64,000 bases of DNA, from contig JAAEAF010000617.1 of NCBI GenBank assembly GCA_011037195.1, forward strand, positions 62,001 through 126,000. Reading direction: 5' to 3'. Position 1 is the stretch's first letter. The number at the start of each line of letters is the position of its first letter. Positions 47,455 through 57,639 of this stretch are shown here, one piece after another. Below the pieces are notes generated by a model. That model saw only the letters and a list, made by a program, of their open reading frames with translations, did not search any database and had not been told where the DNA came from. Made by a program: the position numbers and the translations under genes. The DNA is from Triatoma infestans. Lineage: Eukaryota > Arthropoda > Insecta > Hemiptera > Reduviidae.

Positions 47455-47790
47455 GCAATTAAATTTTTTAAATTATCGGTAACAGGGGCAAAACCTGAGA
47501 TCTTATTGTGGACATCATCGCCCCTCATTTTTAGACTAGTAGAACAGTTTCCGTCATATCTTAAAATCCAAGTTCTGAGTCCGATGTTTCAGTTTAAGCC
47601 ACGTTTCAGTTAATGCAATGATGTCACAGTCAACAATGTTTATTGCACTTCTAATGTCACTTTGTTTCGAATTAAGACCTCTAACAGGTCGATAATGAAA
47701 TGATAATCTTCCAATTGATCCGTCTTTTAAATGTTTTTTGGATAACTGGAGAGGAAAACAATTGTTGGTATTCCGCGAACATAACGAATC
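47455..47790 (-). pseudogene. LINE endonuclease N-terminal fragment (EN half of a split LINE)
   Basis: The minus-strand frame 47853-47554 contains RPVRGLNSKQSDIRSAIN and DIIALTETWLKLKHRTQN, the first part of an AP-endonuclease domain (usually YxNVRGL...ALTETWL). The RPV replaces the usual NV, an odd substitution. Similarity ends near 47540. The remainder of the endonuclease is absent, and the RT fragment at 42480-43040 lies beyond the inserted LINE. Together they are read as one older element. Confidence 0.6.
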
Positions 47791-47827
47791 CCGATTCCAG
47801 TTTTCCCTGTAGCTAGCCGCTTTTCTC

Positions 47828-48614
47828 TGGTCGTTGATGACCTCCTCCACCAACTATCTGCGGATGGCTTTGACTGTCTAGGCTACGCAGATGATTTGGC
47901 GATCGTGGTAAGAGGCAAATACCCTACTACGATTGCAGAGCGGGTTCAAGCAGCTCTAAACCTGGTTAGGAATTGGTGTAGGGAGGAGGACTTGTCCATA
48001 AACCCCCACAAAGCCATAATAGTTCCTTTCACGTTGCGCCACAAGTTGGAAGGCCTTAGGCCTCCATTACTTGGGCACACCCCGATTCCATTTGCAACGG
48101 AGGCTAAGTACCTTGGTGTTACTTTCGACCGAAGACTCACTTGGAATCAACACATTGACAAAATTTCTCACAGAGACGATGCGTCATTTAATAGGTGCAG
48201 ACGGCTTTGTGGGAGAAACTGATCTACACCAGGATCATCAGACCCATGGTTACATATGGGTCGGTAGTTTGGTGGACCAAAACGTTGCAGAAGGGGGCGG
48301 TGGAAAGGCTTGGTGGGATCCAAAGGCGAGCATGCCTGGGTTCCACAGGGGCCATGAAGACCGCCCCGACTGTGGCGTTGGAAGTCCTCCTCAATCTGCC
48401 ACCATTACAAATTCTCGTTCTAGGCGAAGCCAGAATGGGAATACATAGGCTCCTGCAGGGGCCGCCTCCCATCACCTCTAGGCATGATCGTAACAACCAG
48501 AGGTTGATCGAGGAAATCAAGGCGGACCATCTTCTGGGGATGCCAACGGATAGGATGGTTCCTAAGTATTTCTTCGAAAGGAACTTCCATATTGTCATAC
48601 CGAGCAGAGGCGAA
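47828..48614 (+). pseudogene. RNase-H-type LINE, RT C-terminal half
   Basis: Starts inside RT: LVVDDLLHQLSADGFDC, then GYADDLAIVVRGKY (catalytic box, about 47880-47920), then EAKYLGVTFDRRLTWNQH and, after a frame change near 48175, IYTRIIRPMVTYGSVVWW and the conserved MKTAPTVALEVLLNLPPL. It ends within KYFFERNFHIVIPSRGE at about 48610, where a Ty3/Gypsy sequence begins. The 3' tail of the same type of LINE resumes at 50171. EN and the RT N-terminal half are missing (5' truncation). Motifs resemble R1/I-group LINEs with RNase H, which is tentative. Confidence 0.75.
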
Positions 48615-49613
48615 TGCCCGCATAAGAAATCTATACTTCTGGCCGCAATTATACCATGATGTTGCTAAGTATGTGAAGGCGTGCAAAACTTGTCAACTTC
48701 ACAAACCGAAACAAAGGGCCCCAGTTGGTTTAATGCGCCCTGGGCTACCGCCCCTTCCTTGGCAACGGGTATGTTCTGACATAGTAGGTCCTTTACCTCG
48801 TTCCAGTCAAAATAACCTATATATCCTTGGGTTTCAAGATACCTTTACGAAATGGACCGAACTGCTACCTATAAGAACGGCTAATGCCGCGACGGTCATA
48901 AGAGGATTCAAGAGACATGTCATTTACCGCTGGGGAACTCCCTTAGTGCTTCACACCGACAATGGGACTCCGTACATTCACCACCTTATGGAAGACTTAG
49001 CCCAAGCCTTTGGCATTACCTTCTCTCGGACTCCTCCGTACTGGCCTCAGGCCAACCCAGTTGAAAGGGTAAATAGAGTAGTGAAGACGATGATTTCCTC
49101 GTATGTAGGGTCCAACCATAAGTCCTGGGACATGTACTTACCTGAATTTATGTATGCCTTGAATACCTCAGTCCACTCCTCCATTGGATGTTCTCCTGCT
49201 TACTTAAATCTCGGAAGGGAGCTTATGCAACCTCATACTAAGACCCCTTTAAACTCACTGCCCATAGAAGGCTTAGAGCCTAAAAATGATAAACCTTGCG
49301 ACAGCATCTCAAAAAACTTAGGGAACTTAGGTTACTAGTTGAGCAAAATCTACTACAAGCTAGCAAGAAACAAGCCCACTACTACAATCTGCGAAGAAAG
49401 GAGGCGAAGTTTCAAGAAGGTGAGAGGGTGCTGAGGCGCCATCATTTCCGTTCAGATGCCCAACGCCAATTTGCGGCAAAACTGGCTCCCAAGTTCGAAG
49501 GTCCTTTGGTCATCCAAAAATTTGTATCGACCAATGTATGCGAGCTGGCCACTCCGGAAGGGACCAAGGCTGGTCGTAGTCATGTCGCTCAGCTTAAGAA
49601 ATTTCACGAGTAA
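48615..49613 (+). pseudogene. Ty3/Gypsy integrase (frameshifted)
   Basis: The zinc-binding region survives in part (ARIRNLYFWPQ, then CKTCQLHKPKQ). The DDE catalytic core is complete: Asp in CSDIVGPLP (about residue 64 of the 248-codon frame), Asp in HTDNGTPY (about 121) and Glu in NPVERVNRVVKTM (about 157). CSPAYLNLGREL follows. A frame change near 49300 leads to the C-terminal frame (49296-49613), which holds the GPF-type chromatin/DNA-binding segment KLAPKFEGPLVIQKF. It joins cDNA to chromosomal DNA in intact relatives. The first, zinc-finger part is lost at the 5' junction. Confidence 0.85.
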
Positions 49614-49650
49614 GGCTCGGAGGTCCATCGCCGGAAAGGATGGGAGGAGA

Positions 49651-50170
49651 TGTGACCAAATAAATTGTTGGTGCACTCGTGTAGCCAATAGATGGCATGA
49701 CCTGCCCTAAGGGCAAGGCCTAGGGTTCTCTCTCCGCCGATAGATAGCAGAGTGGTGCCAGCGAAGAGTAGGAGAACGGCCGTCTGACTGTCTTGCCGTA
49801 CGTATGTCGGTGAGTAGGACTGTGTGTCTGTCTGCCTGTCTGAAAAAGTGGCGAAGTGGATGCTTTTGAGCGATATACCGTGGTACCACGACGGACATTC
49901 TCTGCGCGACTTCACTGTGAAAACGTGTAAAAGTGAATATCGGGTTAATCCAATTAACCAGGCGCCCAACGAACAATCATAATTTTGTTATACGTAATGA
50001 TAGTGAGTAGTTAGTAATTAATCTATGTATCTTAACTTTAACTATATATATCTTTAACTTTACCTATGTCTTTTGTCTTATCCAATAAATGAAAATTTGT
50101 GTATTATTTCAAGTAGTTATTTCAGTTTATTTCAAGTATTATTGAACCCAACAAAATTTTCTGGGTTACA
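49651..50170 (+). repeat. 3' LTR of the first Ty3/Gypsy element
   Basis: 520 bp, bounded by TGTGACC and GGTTACA and directly preceded by a purine-rich tract. There is no partner LTR within the window. The sequence after it at 50171 is LINE, so the LTR end is well defined. Confidence 0.75.
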
Positions 50171-50560
50171 CTACTGAGCCAGACCCGAAGGGATATAAGG
50201 TTAATTGTGGGTCTACTAACAGGGCATTGTAGGCTGAATAGACACATGCACCACCTACAACTTGCGGATAGTGCAGTATGCCGTTTCTGCAAGGAAGAGG
50301 AGGAGACCCCAGCGCCCATCCTTTGTGAGTGCGCCGGCCTGGCGAGGATTAGGTTTCTTCAATTGGGGACGGGCAATCCCGAAGCTGGAAGCTTCATGAC
50401 GGAGCCGCTCCCAGCTTTGCTAGGACTGATTAGGAGGGCAAGGCTGGGGGCTGTTCTGTAACGTAAGGGGATCCACAATAGACCTCGATTTGTATGTCGC
50501 AGTGGAATGAGGCTCACCCCCCGCTTCTATTCTATATGAATGTGATCTCACGCTGAAGTC
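50171..50560 (+). pseudogene. RNase-H-type LINE tail resuming after the Gypsy insert
   Basis: It reads RRDIRLIVGLLTGHCRLNRHM and then a knuckle with CRFCKEEEETPAP and CECAGLARIRF. It ends at a stop at about 50461 and continues as 3' UTR to about 50560. It matches the tail at 56.64-56.95 kb (VGVLTGHCRLNKHMHRMG; CRFCQEEEET). It is the natural 3' continuation of the LINE at 47828-48614, with the RNase H domain lost at the Gypsy junction. Confidence 0.75.
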
Positions 50561-50739
50561 AGAGGGAACTTATCATTATTTGTAATTTTTATTTCATCAG
50601 TGAATGGGTCCACATTCGGTAGGTTATTTGGAAGCGATTCTTCAAGTCTATAAATAATCAAATTTTGTGACGTATCTTTCGCTGATGAAGGTCATTGATG
50701 ATCGTCTCAATAAACTCTGAACATTTTTTGGGTTATGGG

Positions 50740-51066
50740 TTAAGGAGGTTACCTTAGACTGGGATCTCAATTATGTCTTCTTTTAGGAAATTAAAAGATT
50801 TCTTCAACTTTCCATATTCACTCATTATATCGTTAAAGTTCCGAATTACTTCATTGATTTCATTTTTGATATCAAAACTATTATTACATCTAAGACAAAA
50901 AAAAACACTAAATGTTTACTGCGGTCCTTCATAACCTTCTCTTCTGGTCTTGATATACCCATGCATTTTTTGTGAATTCTCTATTTGCAAGTGAAACATG
51001 ATTATTCATCAGCATCCTTCAGTTCACTTTGACATTCTAAACACAAATCTAAGTCTAAAAGCACCA
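50740..51066 (-). pseudogene. LINE ORF1 fragment with PHD-like zinc finger
   Basis: On the minus strand an ATG at about 51066 starts MVLLDLDLCLECQSELKDAD, a stop, then SCFTCK, RIHKKCMGISRPEEK and, after a one-base shift in a T run, CLRCNNSFDIKNEINEVIR. The order C-x2-C, C-x2-C, H-x3-C, C-x2-C is that of a PHD-like finger at the N-terminus of certain insect LINE ORF1 proteins, followed by a coiled-coil-like stretch. The rest of the LINE is not seen. The function would be RNA or chromatin binding by inference. Confidence 0.55.
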
Positions 51067-51665
51067 TAAAAACAGCTTAATTTTCAATTTCAATTTGTAT
51101 TCAAATTTCAAGTTTGTTTACACCATAACAGCTTGTAAAACCTCTCCTAAAACACGTAATAAAGACAAAAAATAAATACTTTACAATGATATTGTAATGT
51201 TGCCAGTAATGAGTATAGTGAAATAAACAGATTATACAAATAGAATAATAAATGTAGACATACAATCTTAATTTGGTTAATCACATAAACAGTACATATG
51301 AACATCGCCAAATATAACTGTTACAAAAATGTTATAGTCTTCTAAACTAAGAATCGATATTTATGTAAACCAAATCTATACAGTGAATCACACTACAATA
51401 TATACATACTATATGTATACCAATATTTTGGATTTTTTTGAGAACGGCTACAACGATTTTCTTTAAACTTGAAATGTTAATTGCACTATTATTTGGAAGT
51501 AGCCGTTATAAATTATAAATTATGCGCTTTACAAAATGGATTATTGACTGTGTTCGGTCTTTACCATGACAACCAGGTCATTTTGGCGGTCCTTACTGCC
51601 CAAATTTTCCCAAGTTGTGTTACCTTCCCTTTTGTCTTCCACTCGTCATAATATAGTGAAAAGTG
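51067..51665. other. Gene-free AT-rich stretch left of the second Gypsy
   Basis: Nothing recognisable apart from ACGGCTACAACGATTTTC near 51444, which resembles a TIR family A module on the minus strand. Frames near 51566-51853 run into the LTR and are not genes. Confidence 0.35.
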
Positions 51666-52191
51666 TGTTAGAAAAAATAGGTCAGCGACATCTCTGGACA
51701 GATGGAGGAACTACCCACCTAGTTTTATCTATTAATGAAAAAGTTAAATTAAATCACCTGGTTAATAATTGCAACTCTTTTAGAAAAATCATATGGTTAC
51801 TTTTAAGATCATTTTTACACAGAGAGACGAGACAGGAAAGGTTGTGTTTATAAGTTTAGTTTAATTTGGACATTTTGGACAATAATAATTAAACCCGCAG
51901 GGGTGAGTGATATTTTTTCCTATTAATTACTCCTTAGCAGTTGTTTAATCTAATGATAATGCTCATAATAATAATATGTAATGTCATTCTTTATCTATTT
52001 TAATGCACATGAGTGTATATTTATTGAATTCTATTTGAGATTAACCAATATATGTTTGAACAGATTTTTTTAGTGTGAGAGTTAAAGAATAAACCTTCTA
52101 AAAAAAACATCTGTTTTTTGTTGCTTCCCCGAACCCCACAGTCTTCACTGAGTTGTCGGAGAAACCACAGGGCTTTACTATAGACGTAACA
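51666..52191 (+). repeat. 5' LTR of the second Ty3/Gypsy element
   Basis: 526 bp from TGTTAGAAAAAATAGG to ACGTAACA (TGTTA/TAACA inverted ends). The first 130 bp and the last 140 bp match the 3' LTR. The middle part (about 51800-52060) is missing from the 3' LTR. Confidence 0.8.
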
Positions 52192-52214
52192 TTGGCTCCC
52201 AAACGCGGAGCTAT

Positions 52215-52700
52215 ATGAAAATGGAGACAGCTAAGCCACTTAATGATGAAATCATATATAAAATTACAATTAGAAGCCTACCAGCAGACGGCGATATAGG
52301 CCAACTCAAGAAAAGGTTAGCAAAGGCGCTTCCTGAACGCATTGAACCAATTCTGGAGATGGCAGGCTCCCTTAGCGGAGAAGAAGAACAGCTCACATGC
52401 GAAGGAAAGTTCACTGTCCTAGCGGAGAGGATTGAGAATCTAGAGGGTTCAGGAGGTTAGACACGAGGTTGGTCCACCTCCTAGGGAGGGTACAGAGATT
52501 ACCCACCGCCGGCCAGACATCAATGGAAGGAAGAGAAGACCAGTCGGAAGATATGTCGAGCCATCTGCTGGAACTGCCGGACGGAGGGCCACCGATTTCG
52601 TACTTGCTCGCGACCGCGGCAAATATTCTGCATGAAGTGTGGAAAGCAGGAATCAAAGTCTACCAGTATGAGATCTGTCGAGCAAAACCCCGCTCGGGAA
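52215..52700 (+). pseudogene. Ty3/Gypsy gag remnant with CCHC zinc knuckle
   Basis: Gag starts at an ATG shortly after the LTR (52215), with 81 open codons before a stop. Further on, in another frame, CWNCRTEGHRFRTC (52566-52607) is a perfect C-x2-C-x4-H-x4-C knuckle, followed by a second partial one, FCMKCGKQ. Gag packages the element RNA. The capsid region is very short compared with typical gag, so it is probably deleted or unrecognisable. Confidence 0.7.
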
Positions 52701-52860
52701 ACGGCGCCACAGCCCGGGAATACAAGGTCCCAACCCGGACTGGTCCCACAAAGAGACCCAGGAGAGCTGGTCACGCTCGGAGGCTCAACAGGAAGAAGGA
52801 GCGGCGGCTTGCGTGGCAGCCATCACAGCCTTGGAAAAGAAGGATGGAGATTCCCGATCA

Positions 52861-53210
52861 TACTTACAGGTGGAGGTGTTAGGCGTCCATTGCTTCGTTT
52901 ATTGGACTCTGGAGCCTCCAGGACCCTAATTGGGGGCATACTGGAAATTGCTACATTCCCATGGTCTACGTTCTAACAGGACACCGGAGACGAAGGTAAT
53001 GGCACCGAATGGGACTGAGTGCCATGTAGGAGGCGAAGTGGTTATTCCATTCATGTTACAGGGGAGAGTGGCCGACATAGCCGTATTAATCATCCCTGAC
53101 TTGACCTGTCAGCTCATACTCGGAGTCGACTTTTGGATGGGCATTACACCAGACCCGGTAGCGGAGGCATGGCGCTTCGGTCCTGCCAAGGAGGAACACC
53201 CATCGGTGGC
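52861..53210 (+). pseudogene. Ty3/Gypsy aspartic protease
   Basis: The catalytic triad LLDSGASRTLIG is at about 52899-52933 (Asp codon at 52905-52907) in the 52632-52976 frame. A frame change then leads to the 52930-53313 frame, with VIPDLTCQLILGVDFW, the C-terminal part of the retropepsin fold. One frameshift splits the domain. Confidence 0.75.
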
Positions 53211-53219
53211 TAGCATGAT

Positions 53220-54360
53220 AACTCCAAGGGAGAAACTTACACTAGACCAAAGGAAGAAGCTGGATTCACTGTTGGAAGAATTCATAGTCAGAAGTGGACA
53301 TGAGATCGGCTGAAGGGTTACCACCATAGGATTGATACCAGCGATAGTCCACCGATTAAGCAACGCTACTATCGAGTGTCACCTGCTGCACTAGCCAGTA
53401 TGCACGGGCTACTCGACGAAATGTTAGCCTAGGAAATTGTGGAAAGAAGCCACAGCCCTTGGTCCTCTCCAGTGGTTATGGCCAGGAAGAAGATTTTGCG
53501 TGCGCCCCCACTCCCAAATGTCTCCGTGTTGGGGGACGATTTGGAGCCTTTAGTCTTCGTATATCTGGACGACATCGTCATTGTAATCCCGGACTTCGAA
53601 GGCCACGTCCAAACCCTGTAGAAGGTCCTAACCAGACTTTAGGCCGCCGGCATAAGAATAAACAAGGAAAAGTGCCAGATCGCCAGGGATGAGCTATGGT
53701 ACCTGGGATACGTTGTGGATAGACACAGGCTTACAGTAGGCCCAGGGAAGGTGAAGAGCATTCTGCATACCCCAGACCTGCCAACTGCAGACAAGTGAGG
53801 GCTTCGTTGGCCTGGCCTCCTGGTATCGCGGGTTCATCCCAGAATTTTCCATGAGAAGGAACCACTGACAAGGCTCCTACGAAAGAACAGGGAATGGCAA
53901 TGGGGAAAAGAAGAGGAAGACGCCTTCGAGGAGATTAAGAGCCCCTTTCCTTATATGCCCGGACTTCAGTCGACCCTTCGTGGTCCAAACAGATGCATCA
54001 CCCTCGGTCAGGGAGGAATACTTTCCCAGGAATTCGACGAGGGAGAGAAGGTAGTGGCGTATGCTAGTAGGACTCTAAATAGAGCCGAAAGGCCGCCACT
54101 GAGTTAGAATGTCTTGCCGTCGTGTGGCCATTGAGAAATTTCGGCCGTATATAGAAGGCACCGCTTTCAAGGTCATCACGGACTACAAGCATTGCAGTGG
54201 TTGCACCAAATTAAGGAACCATCCGGAAGACTTGCTCGATGGGCGCTGAGACTACACAATTACGACTTCGTAATCAAACACCGCCCAGGGAAACAGAATT
54301 TAGCGGCGGACGCCCTCTCTAGGTCTAATACGCAGGTCGCTCCGATAGAAGTGGCCGTTG
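53220..54360 (+). pseudogene. Ty3/Gypsy RT and RNase H with internal deletion
   Basis: The RT start is SHSPWSSPVVMARKK (about 53447-53491). The catalytic box VYLDDIVIV is at 53559-53585 (YLDD codons 53562-53573). The palm segment normally between them, including the first catalytic Asp, is missing, so roughly 80 codons are deleted near 53492. Then INKEKCQIARDELWYLGYVV, RNase H pieces (VVQTDAS, AYASRTLNRAE) and the end RLHNYDFVIKHRPGKQNLAA follow with several stops and shifts. Confidence 0.75.
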
Positions 54361-54479
54361 GTACTGGTCGATGATGGAGAAGGTTAAAGAGAGACCCCAG
54401 GAGCTTACCAACTGGAGGATTGTATCGGACAGCCTCCAACGTAAGGCACCGAATAAGAACCCTACCCAGAACGGAAAAT

Positions 54480-55500
54480 CGTGGATGATGGTGGTTCCTC
54501 AGGCGGGAGAGCAGGCGTTCTGAAAGAATGTCACGACGACCCAAAGGCTGGACACTTCGGCATCTTCAAAAGCCTAAAGAGAGTGTCGCGGCTATACTAT
54601 TGGCACGAATAGCGGATGTCGCTAAATATGTCAACAACTGCTCCATCTGCAACTCCCTCAAACAGAAGCAAAAGAACCCAGCAGGATTCTTGGGCCAAGC
54701 CGCAATTCCGAAATAGCCATGGCAGGTCGTTTGCATGGACCTCATGGGACCATTCCCGCTATCAACCAAGCAAAACCGGTTCCTGTAGGACTAAATACAC
54801 TGTGTTGTTTCCTCTACGGAGTTCCACTTCCGCGGCTGCAACGCGAAGTATAGAAGAGGGAGTCTTCCTCACATACGGTGTGCCTCAAAACTTACTGAGC
54901 GACAATGGGACTGTTTACAAAAGCAAACTATTCCAAGATATGCTTGCCAAGTTTGGAGTGGAACAGCGCTTCACACCCCTTTACCATCCCCAAGCAATCC
55001 CAACAGAGCTGGTCAACAGAGTCATTAAAACAATGCTGGCAGCCTACGTCTGAGACAACCACCGCAAGTGAGATCGCTATTGGCAGAGGTTGGTTTCGCC
55101 CTCAGGACCGCAGTACACGAGACGTAGGGTATACCCCCGCCTACCTGAACTTCGGACGGGAAAATGTAGCACATGCCTTGGAATATAGGCTGGAGGGCAA
55201 TGAGCGAGGAGACACGGGAGAAACAGACGCCAAGAGACAAGACAGGCTAGGACTGATCATGGAAGATGTCAGGGAGAGGCTACGTCAGGCTCGGTCAGTG
55301 CTCGCAGATACTGCTGCGGGCGGTTGACTTTGAGGAGGGTCAGCAAGTATGGGTGAGAACCCACCCCCAGTCCGACACCGCTAGATACCATTCCACGAAA
55401 TTGGCGTCCAGATTTCAACTAGGGAGGATCAGGCGCCGGGTTTCTCCGACGGTCTTTGAGGTCGTGGATGCAGTTTGGGAAACCGGCATGCGCAAGATTT
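54480..55500 (+). pseudogene. Ty3/Gypsy integrase (decayed)
   Basis: A zinc-binding part is recognisable (YVNNCSICNSLKQKQKNPAG, about 54630-54690). Core residues occur in MDLMGPFPLS (first Asp) and LLSDNGTVYKS (second Asp). PTELVNRVIKTMLAAYV occupies the third position, with the E of TEL aligning with the E of the VERVNR motif in the first Gypsy. GYTPAYLNFGRENVAHALEY follows. Stops at about 54716 and 55051 and frame changes separate the pieces. It is similar in layout to the integrase at 48.6-49.6 kb, but the copies have different LTRs. Confidence 0.75.
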
Positions 55501-55577
55501 GAAGCCACACCCTAACTAGGAGGTCAACGCGAGCAGGCGATCGCCATCACGGCTCCCCTTCCGAGGAGGGGGAGAGA

Positions 55578-56125
55578 TGTTAGAAAAAATAGGTCAGCGA
55601 CATCTCTGGGCAGATGGAGGAACTACCCACTTAATTTTGTAAATTAATTAAAAGTTAAATTAAATCACCTGGTTGCTAGTTGCACTTCTTTTAAAAAAAC
55701 CATGGCAGGTTTTTTAGTGTGAGAGTTAAAGAATAAACCTTCTGAAAAGAAACATCTGTTTTTTGTTGCTTACCCGAACCCCACCGTCTTCACTGAGTTG
55801 TCGGAGCAGCCACAGTGCTTTACTAGGGAAGGGATTAGCTCAGTGGTAGCGCGCTGGACTAGCAACGCGGAGATCACGGGTTCGAATCCAGCCGTGCTAC
55901 TGTTAGATTTTCTCTTCCTAGGAGCACCTACAGCTCACTGTCCCCCACAGCTCACTGTCCCCCACAGCTCACTGTCCCCCACAGTGTTGTCTGTAACGGG
56001 GGAACACTGTCCGGAGGCCGGCAGGGCACTGAGAATGCTCCGGGCGCAAATGACCTCAGATGTGAGACGCCTTAAATTAAAAAAAAAAAAAAAGAAAAAA
56101 AAAGTGCTTTACTATAGGCGTAACA
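55578..56125 (+). repeat. 3' LTR of the second Ty3/Gypsy element, deleted and SINE-interrupted
   Basis: Begins TGTTAGAAAAAATAGG after the purine tract and ends TAGGCGTAACA at 56125. Without the SINE and its duplication it is about 260 bp against 526 bp in the 5' LTR. The missing part corresponds to about 51800-52060 of the 5' LTR. The deletion and the SINE are independent events. Confidence 0.8.
55826..56102 (+). repeat. tRNA-Ala-derived SINE with perfect target duplication
   Basis: The head is tRNA-like: GGGATTAGCTCAGTGGTAGC (A-box), a loop with CTAGCAA (AGC, alanine anticodon) and CACGGGTTCGAATCC (B-box). It is followed by three 17-bp tandem repeats (CAGCTCACTGTCCCCCA unit, 55931-55981) and an A-rich tail at about 56079-56102. 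Flanks AGTGCTTTACTA at 55814-55825 and 56103-56114 are identical, a 12-bp target-site duplication within the LTR. Acceptor pairing is poor, so it is a SINE, not a working tRNA gene. It is the youngest datable insertion in this nest. Confidence 0.85.
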
Positions 56126-56469
56126 AATGCTTCCAGTTTTATATGCATTTTTGTTTATTATAATCTCCGCTTATGTTTTGCTGTTGGGATGACGATTGTA
56201 TCTTCGCTTCTGTTAACTTCAGCATCTCACACTTCTTCGCACATAAACTTAAGCTGGAAACACACTGAAACGGCACGACATAAAATAAATTGGAAGGCAT
56301 GTGTTGTGCCACACAGTCTGCCAAACAGATTATGGTCACCGTCATAGCACATCCAAGACGACCGCTATTCTGATTTTACTGATTGCTAATAAATTGTTAA
56401 AAATATGGTACGAGATGAAGTTTTTTCGATTATTATTATAATTATGTATCTTGAGTTTTGTTTTTCTCT

Positions 56470-57570
56470 AATAGATAGATAGATTCTAACGGGGGAATTG
56501 GCTCTTCAGCCTACGCCACCGCGACACCCCAAGGATCTATTGTGGCACACCCTAGTTGGAGACCCTCCCCCGATCCTGTCCTTAGCCGGCCTGTGGAATT
56601 GGGGGGGAGCTCCCAGGTGGTCAATTAGAGCACCCGCCATCAGAGCTCCTTCTCGAGTCCTGCTTGCCTTAAAAGACTTAATAGGTCCGAGACAGGGCCC
56701 TGGCTGAGGCTTGTTGGCACCAGCTTCTCTTTACCAAGGAGGCGGTACCTTAGCCAAACCAGCCCCTCGCACTGACATACCACATGCAGTGCCGTCTCCT
56801 CTTCTTCCTGACAAAACCTACACAGGCTATCCGTTGCCAGGCCCATGCGATGCATGTGCTTATTTAATCTACAATGGCCAGTGAGAACGCCAACTGCTAT
56901 CCTTATGGCCGCCCGGCCTAATTGGAGTAATTCCGCAGTTAGCTTGGGCGAGTGGCTATGGATAAACTTTTTCGCCTGCCTCTGGCCTGAAGTTTTGACC
57001 CACCATTCCCTTGATCGGTCCTGCATCCATGTCTTAATGGATGCACTCCTGAGGCATCTTGAGACGCCACAGAACGGCTCCGGCCCGATAAGTGCTCTCA
57101 TTGAACCCTCCCGGGCCAGGCGGTCCGCCGCCTCATTGCCTCTGTAACCCGAGTGCCCAGGTACCCAAACCAGGAAGACCTTATTATGGCTACTAATTTC
57201 CCTGAGTGCACCTAGGCAGTCCCACACCAGACTCGAACTGATCTCCCATGAGTCAATTGCCCGCAGGGCAGCCTGGCTATCCGAATAAATGACGACTCTG
57301 GAGTATACACTCCCCGTCTCCTTATTTCGGCGGCGCAGATAGTAATCGCGACTAGCTCCGCCTGAAAGACCGTGACTAGTCTTCCCAGGCTCATCGAGAT
57401 ATTACATCTCGGATGAGCCCCGTACACGCCGGCTCCCACTCCATCTCCCATCTTGGACCCGTCCGTGTACCACATCGATTCGCCTGTAATCGGCGGCCCG
57501 TTCTTCCATGCCCCTCTGTCCAATATCAGAACTTTGAAGGGATTTTGGAAGTCGTACCTAGGAGTCATTA
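56470..57570 (-). mobile_element. RNase-H-type LINE 3' end, 5'-truncated
   Basis: Minus strand. It starts in an RNase H region (about 57568), has its stop at 56640, and continues as 3' UTR to an (ATCT)n tail at about 56473-56487. This is the most readable copy of the LINE family whose tails occur at 12.2, 15.4, 29.4 and 50.2 kb. EN and RT are missing. No target-site duplication was recognised. Confidence 0.75.
56640..57568 (-). pseudogene. LINE RNase H domain and C-terminal zinc knuckle (one frameshift)
   Basis: The N-terminal frame (57568-57212) has MWYTDGSKMGDGVGAGVYG (first catalytic Asp) and TVFQAELVAITICA (catalytic Glu). A frame change near 57260-57310 is needed to join the second frame (57227-56640), whose VWVPGHSGYRGNEAADRLA holds the His/Asn/Asp end of the RNase H fold. 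Then GPEPFCGVSRCLRSASIKTW, the AVGVLTGHCRLNKHM motif and a knuckle with CRFCQEEEETALHVVCQC follow. RNase H removes template RNA in second-strand synthesis. The domain would be complete but for the frameshift. Confidence 0.8.
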
Positions 57571-57639
57571 TATTTTCTCTAATAACTCGCTGTCTTGCTT
57601 TCTTCTGATTTTACATTTCCGTTGCTTTTAGATTGTAGT

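Larger units (their letters stand above)
48615..50170 (+). mobile_element. Ty3/Gypsy element fragment: integrase plus 3' LTR
   Basis: A Ty3/Gypsy element truncated at its 5' side, lying inside the RNase-H-type LINE. It has the integrase coding region (48615-49613), a purine-rich tract GGATGGGAGGAGA (49638-49650) and an LTR that begins TGTGACC at 49651 and ends GGTTACA at 50170, near-perfect inverted ends. The LTR has a polyadenylation-type AATAAA near 50085. The 5' LTR, gag, protease and RT are missing. It sits in the same orientation as the host LINE. No envelope-like frame was seen. Confidence 0.8.
51666..56125 (+). mobile_element. Second Ty3/Gypsy element with both LTRs, decayed
   Basis: 5' LTR 51666-52191, a primer-binding-like site TTGGCTCCCAAACGCGGAGC directly after it, gag, protease, RT, RNase H and integrase in the usual Ty3/Gypsy order, a purine tract GAGGAGGGGGAGAGA (55563-55577), and a 3' LTR 55578-56125. 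Stops, frameshifts and a deletion in RT make it inactive. The 3' LTR has lost about 265 bp and gained a SINE. The left and right flanks (AAGTG and AATGC) do not match as a target duplication. No envelope gene was seen. Confidence 0.85.

Noticed and set aside
49452..49976. Open frames on both strands over the Gypsy integrase end and LTR
   Set aside because: They are shadow frames of the integrase C-terminus and non-coding LTR sequence.
51566..51853. 95-codon open frame crossing the 5' LTR edge
   Set aside because: It runs from flanking DNA into the LTR and shows no domain.
55826..55900. Functional tRNA-Ala gene
   Set aside because: The acceptor arms do not pair properly, and the segment is followed by tandem repeats and an A tail within a target-site duplication; this is a SINE.
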